A stretch of 6,936 nucleotides of DNA from Desulfobulbaceae bacterium. GTDB taxonomy: Bacteria > Desulfobacterota > Desulfobulbia > Desulfobulbales > Desulfurivibrionaceae. Each line of letters begins with the position of its first letter. Position 1 is the stretch's first letter. Below are positions 5,998 to 6,936 of this stretch, in pieces. Below the pieces are notes generated by a model that was not told where the DNA came from, made no database searches, and was given only the letters and a program-made list of their open reading frames with translations. The position numbers were made by a program, and so were the translations under genes. Where the stretch lies: NCBI GenBank assembly GCA_003517965.1, contig DOZO01000002.1, forward strand, positions 1 to 6,936. The letters are read 5' to 3'.

Positions 5998-6123
5998 GGG
6001 CTGTTAAGAATGTATGACATTTTTATCTACTGCTTTCCCATTACTGTCCCTTATGCCGTTTACGATATGAGCCTTCTATAAGAATTATTTATTCACAACA
6101 TCTTCACCAGAAAGAGGAACACC
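5998..6123. other. 126-bp leader between the regulator and the first selenoprotein gene
   Basis: It contains TATAAG at 6077-6082, a possible -10 box without a good -35 box, and an AT-rich TTATTTATT block at about 6086-6094. The same nine bases occur just downstream of the ArsR promoter at 5617-5625. This could be a shared regulator half-site, but low complexity makes it weak evidence. No clear terminator follows the regulator, so read-through from its promoter is possible. Confidence 0.4.
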
Positions 6124-6582
6124 ATGAAGGAACTGCAAGAAATTCTGGGCAGGATGGAACCAGCCGCTGCCCTTTCCGCGCTGACCCCGATCCTAAAAAA
6201 TATCCTGGGCCATCTTGCGGAAGAGGACAGGATCAAATTTATCACGGGCATGATCAATGATCCTGACGGAGACAAACTCTCCAGCATGGTGCATCTCTGA
6301 CTGGCCGAGTGCATGGACGAAGGTGTCGATCCAACACATATGTGTCAGAGTCTGGTTCACAAGGTAGCCCAATCCAAACAACTCCTGGCGGTGGCCGATC
6401 CGGCCATCCTGGAATTTTTTGAAAATTGGCTGGACGAACTGGAAGATGAAGCAATGGAATATCTGAAAAAATACCCAAAGGCGGAAGCCCCTGCCCTGGC
6501 TGCCGATTTGGGGCTTTCCAAGAGTGGCGCAGATTTTCTGCTGGCCAAGATAAACCTGCAAAAATCAACAAAGGAGGCATGA
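6124..6582 (+). CDS. Putative selenoprotein of unknown function, Sec at residue 59 (in-frame TGA 6298-6300)
   Basis: Reading TGA 6298 as selenocysteine gives one continuous 152-residue frame from ATG 6124, which has AGAGGA at 6113-6118. A normal gene caller would stop at 58 residues or start at ATG 6313, which has no ribosome binding site. A hairpin of bacterial SECIS form follows the TGA. The product has no signal peptide or membrane segment and is largely helical and acidic. Sec59 lies in SMVHLULAECMDEG, with C63 four residues on and C74 in THMCQSL, so a selenenylsulfide or metal/metalloid site made by U59, C63 and C74 is conceivable. Residues about 124-142 (PALAADLGLSKSGADFLLAKI) look helix-turn-helix-like. 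I do not recognise the family. The next gene starts 1 bp after the stop. The alternative, a pseudogene with one nonsense mutation, is less likely given the neighbour. Confidence 0.75.
6298..6300 (+). other. in-frame UGA, probable selenocysteine codon (Sec59)
   Basis: The TGA is in phase with ATG 6124 and with the long open frame that runs on to 6582, and no other stop interrupts the 459 bases. Protein-like sequence continues on both sides of it. Confidence 0.75.
6309..6337 (+). promoter_or_regulatory. candidate bacterial SECIS hairpin for Sec59
   Basis: Stem GTG/CAC (6309-6311 with 6335-6337), then TGGA/TCCA (6314-6317 with 6330-6333), then CGA/TCG (6318-6320 with 6326-6328). There is a single bulged A at 6329 and a 5-base apical loop AGGUG at 6321-6325. 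The loop begins 20 bases after the UGA and carries a GGU. This fits the known SelB-binding layout: a hairpin close behind UGA with G in the first loop bases. Confidence 0.65.
6570..6577 (+). promoter_or_regulatory. strong Shine-Dalgarno of the second selenoprotein gene, inside the end of the first
   Basis: AAAGGAGG lies 6 bases before ATG 6584 and is the best ribosome binding site in the window. It lies in the last codons of the upstream gene. It fixes the start at 6584, upstream of the in-frame TGA, which supports real translation of the whole frame. Confidence 0.8.
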
Positions 6583-6583
6583 G

Positions 6584-6853
6584 ATGCAGAAAATCCACGT
6601 ATTTCTCAATGAACCAAACGGCAAGACCTGAATCCATTTTAAAACAATGCTGCCCAGGCTGGGCGAGCTATTCCCCAATACCATTGAAGTGATCTCAAAA
6701 CCACGCCAAGAATATCAAACCATGGCCTATGCCGAGCTTGGCCTGCCCAAGGCTCCGGCCATTATGGTGGGTGACGCAGTTATCTGCGAAGGCAAAGACA
6801 TCGACGACTCTCTGCTCGAGACAGCCATCCGCCGTCATCTGGAAGGCAACTGA
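6584..6853 (+). CDS. Putative thioredoxin-fold selenoprotein, Sec at residue 16 (in-frame TGA 6629-6631)
   Basis: With TGA 6629 read as selenocysteine, this is an 89-residue protein of thioredoxin-like build. It has first strand KIHVFLNE at 3-10, a loop ending G-K-T-U16, helix IHFKTMLPRLGELF at 17-30, second strand TIEVISK at 33-39, and a cis-Pro-type segment KAPAIMVGD at 56-64 followed by a strand with Cys68 and a final helix. Sec16 falls at the start of the first helix, where thioredoxins hold their redox Cys. The first Cys of CxxC is replaced (GKTU), so it is a single-Sec site whose resolving partner could be Cys68 or another protein. Translation is coupled to the upstream selenoprotein. 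There is no export signal, so a cytoplasmic redox or metalloid-handling role is likely but inferred. Without readthrough, only a start at ATG 6647 remains; it has no ribosome binding site and loses the first strand and active site. Confidence 0.8.
6629..6631 (+). other. in-frame UGA, probable selenocysteine codon (Sec16)
   Basis: The TGA is in phase with ATG 6584 and its strong ribosome binding site, and with the open frame ending at 6853. Its place in the fold is that of the redox-active residue of thioredoxin-like proteins, which is where selenocysteine is expected. Confidence 0.8.
6649..6668 (+). promoter_or_regulatory. candidate bacterial SECIS hairpin for Sec16
   Basis: A perfect GCCC/GGGC stem (6652-6655 with 6661-6664) closes a 5-base loop AGGCU at 6656-6660. 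Outside it, GC/GC pairs (6649-6650 with 6667-6668) across a small T/GA internal loop. The loop starts 24 bases after the UGA, within the usual distance. Like the hairpin of the upstream gene, its loop is 5 bases long and begins A-G-G. Confidence 0.65.
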
Positions 6854-6936
6854 TCTCTTCCTGAATAATCGTAATCTTCACCAGGGGTAGCAAAATTTAA
6901 GATAAACTCAGGAAATGTAAGCGTTCAGCAGTGCCG
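6854..6936. other. sequence after the second selenoprotein gene, no gene recognised
   Basis: The last 83 bases hold no clear terminator and no gene start that I can support. Transcription may continue to genes beyond the window. Confidence 0.4.

Noticed and set aside
6010..6081. A 23-codon leader ORF between the regulator and the first selenoprotein
   Set aside because: It has no clear ribosome binding site and no attenuator-like structure, and its length is within chance expectation.
6313..6582. A separate 89-residue gene starting at ATG 6313
   Set aside because: No ribosome binding site precedes it. It is in phase with ATG 6124 through a single TGA followed by a SECIS-like hairpin, so it is better read as the C-terminal part of a selenoprotein.
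6193..6637. Two minus-strand frames opposite the selenoprotein genes (6193-6561 and 6254-6637)
   Set aside because: They are antisense to better supported frames that have ribosome binding sites, and show no recognisable motifs.
6647..6853. A separate 68-residue gene starting at ATG 6647
   Set aside because: It lacks a ribosome binding site and the first strand of the thioredoxin fold. The strong AAAGGAGG site and ATG 6584 lie upstream in the same frame, separated only by TGA 6629.
6124..6853. Both TGA-containing genes as pseudogenes
   Set aside because: Two neighbouring genes would each have to carry only one TGA, no other stop or frameshift, intact ribosome binding sites and a suitable hairpin. 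Recoding is simpler, though host Sec machinery could not be checked.
6584..6853. Naming the thioredoxin-like protein SaoT
   Set aside because: The size and fold are compatible, but I cannot align it with SaoT from memory, and no other Sao gene (ABC transporter, MerB-like lyase) is seen in the window.
6851..6853. TGA 6851 (and TGA 1717 of the SDR gene) as further selenocysteine codons
   Set aside because: Reading through 6851 adds only a few codons before TAA. Beyond 1717 the frame runs into DNA antisense to rnc. Neither has a convincing hairpin or family support.

Overview
The window reads as a chromosomal segment of an anaerobic, probably sulfur-metabolising bacterium. Desulfobacterota, close to the Desulfobulbales or Desulfobacterales, is my best guess. 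The guess rests on a protein-thiocarboxylate methionine gene set, a TusA-like protein of the CPMN type, and two adjacent genes with in-frame UGA codons that look like selenocysteine codons. Taxonomy is inference; there is no rRNA or other marker here.

Layout. (1) Positions 1-1719, plus strand: the C-terminal part of an MltD-like lytic transglycosylase with a LysM domain and a very lysine-rich tail, then a divergent short-chain dehydrogenase that lacks the catalytic lysine. (2) 1767-2504, minus strand: RNase III (rnc), with a Cys at one position of the usual acidic metal site. (3) 2703-5301, plus strand: a compact sulfur-transfer operon. It encodes a ThiS/MoaD-like sulfur carrier ending in Gly-Gly-Gly-Cys-Ala, a PLP-dependent MetY-type enzyme overlapping it by ATGA, a ThiF/MoeB-type E1-like adenylyltransferase, and a TusA/SirA-like protein. 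Together they match the HcyS/MetY/HcyF route, in which sulfur reaches homocysteine as a protein thiocarboxylate. The peptidase HcyD is not in the window. (4) 5299-5432: a MITE-like element with 17-bp terminal inverted repeats and two internal hairpins; its left end supplies the stop codon of the TusA-like gene. (5) 5576-5997: a consensus-like promoter overlapped by a 12-bp AT palindrome, then a cysteine-free ArsR-family repressor. (6) 6124-6853: two genes in tandem, 1 bp apart, each with one in-frame TGA followed at the right distance by a bacterial-SECIS-like hairpin. The first is a 152-residue, mostly helical protein of unknown function (Sec59). The second is an 89-residue thioredoxin-fold protein (Sec16).

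The most interesting part is region 6: an ArsR-type regulator beside two apparently co-translated selenoproteins, one unrecognised and one thioredoxin-like. Conventional gene calling would break both genes at TGA and start them at internal ATGs that have no ribosome binding site. The unit may continue past the right edge of the window, so what I see may be only the start of a selenium-dependent stress or redox cassette.
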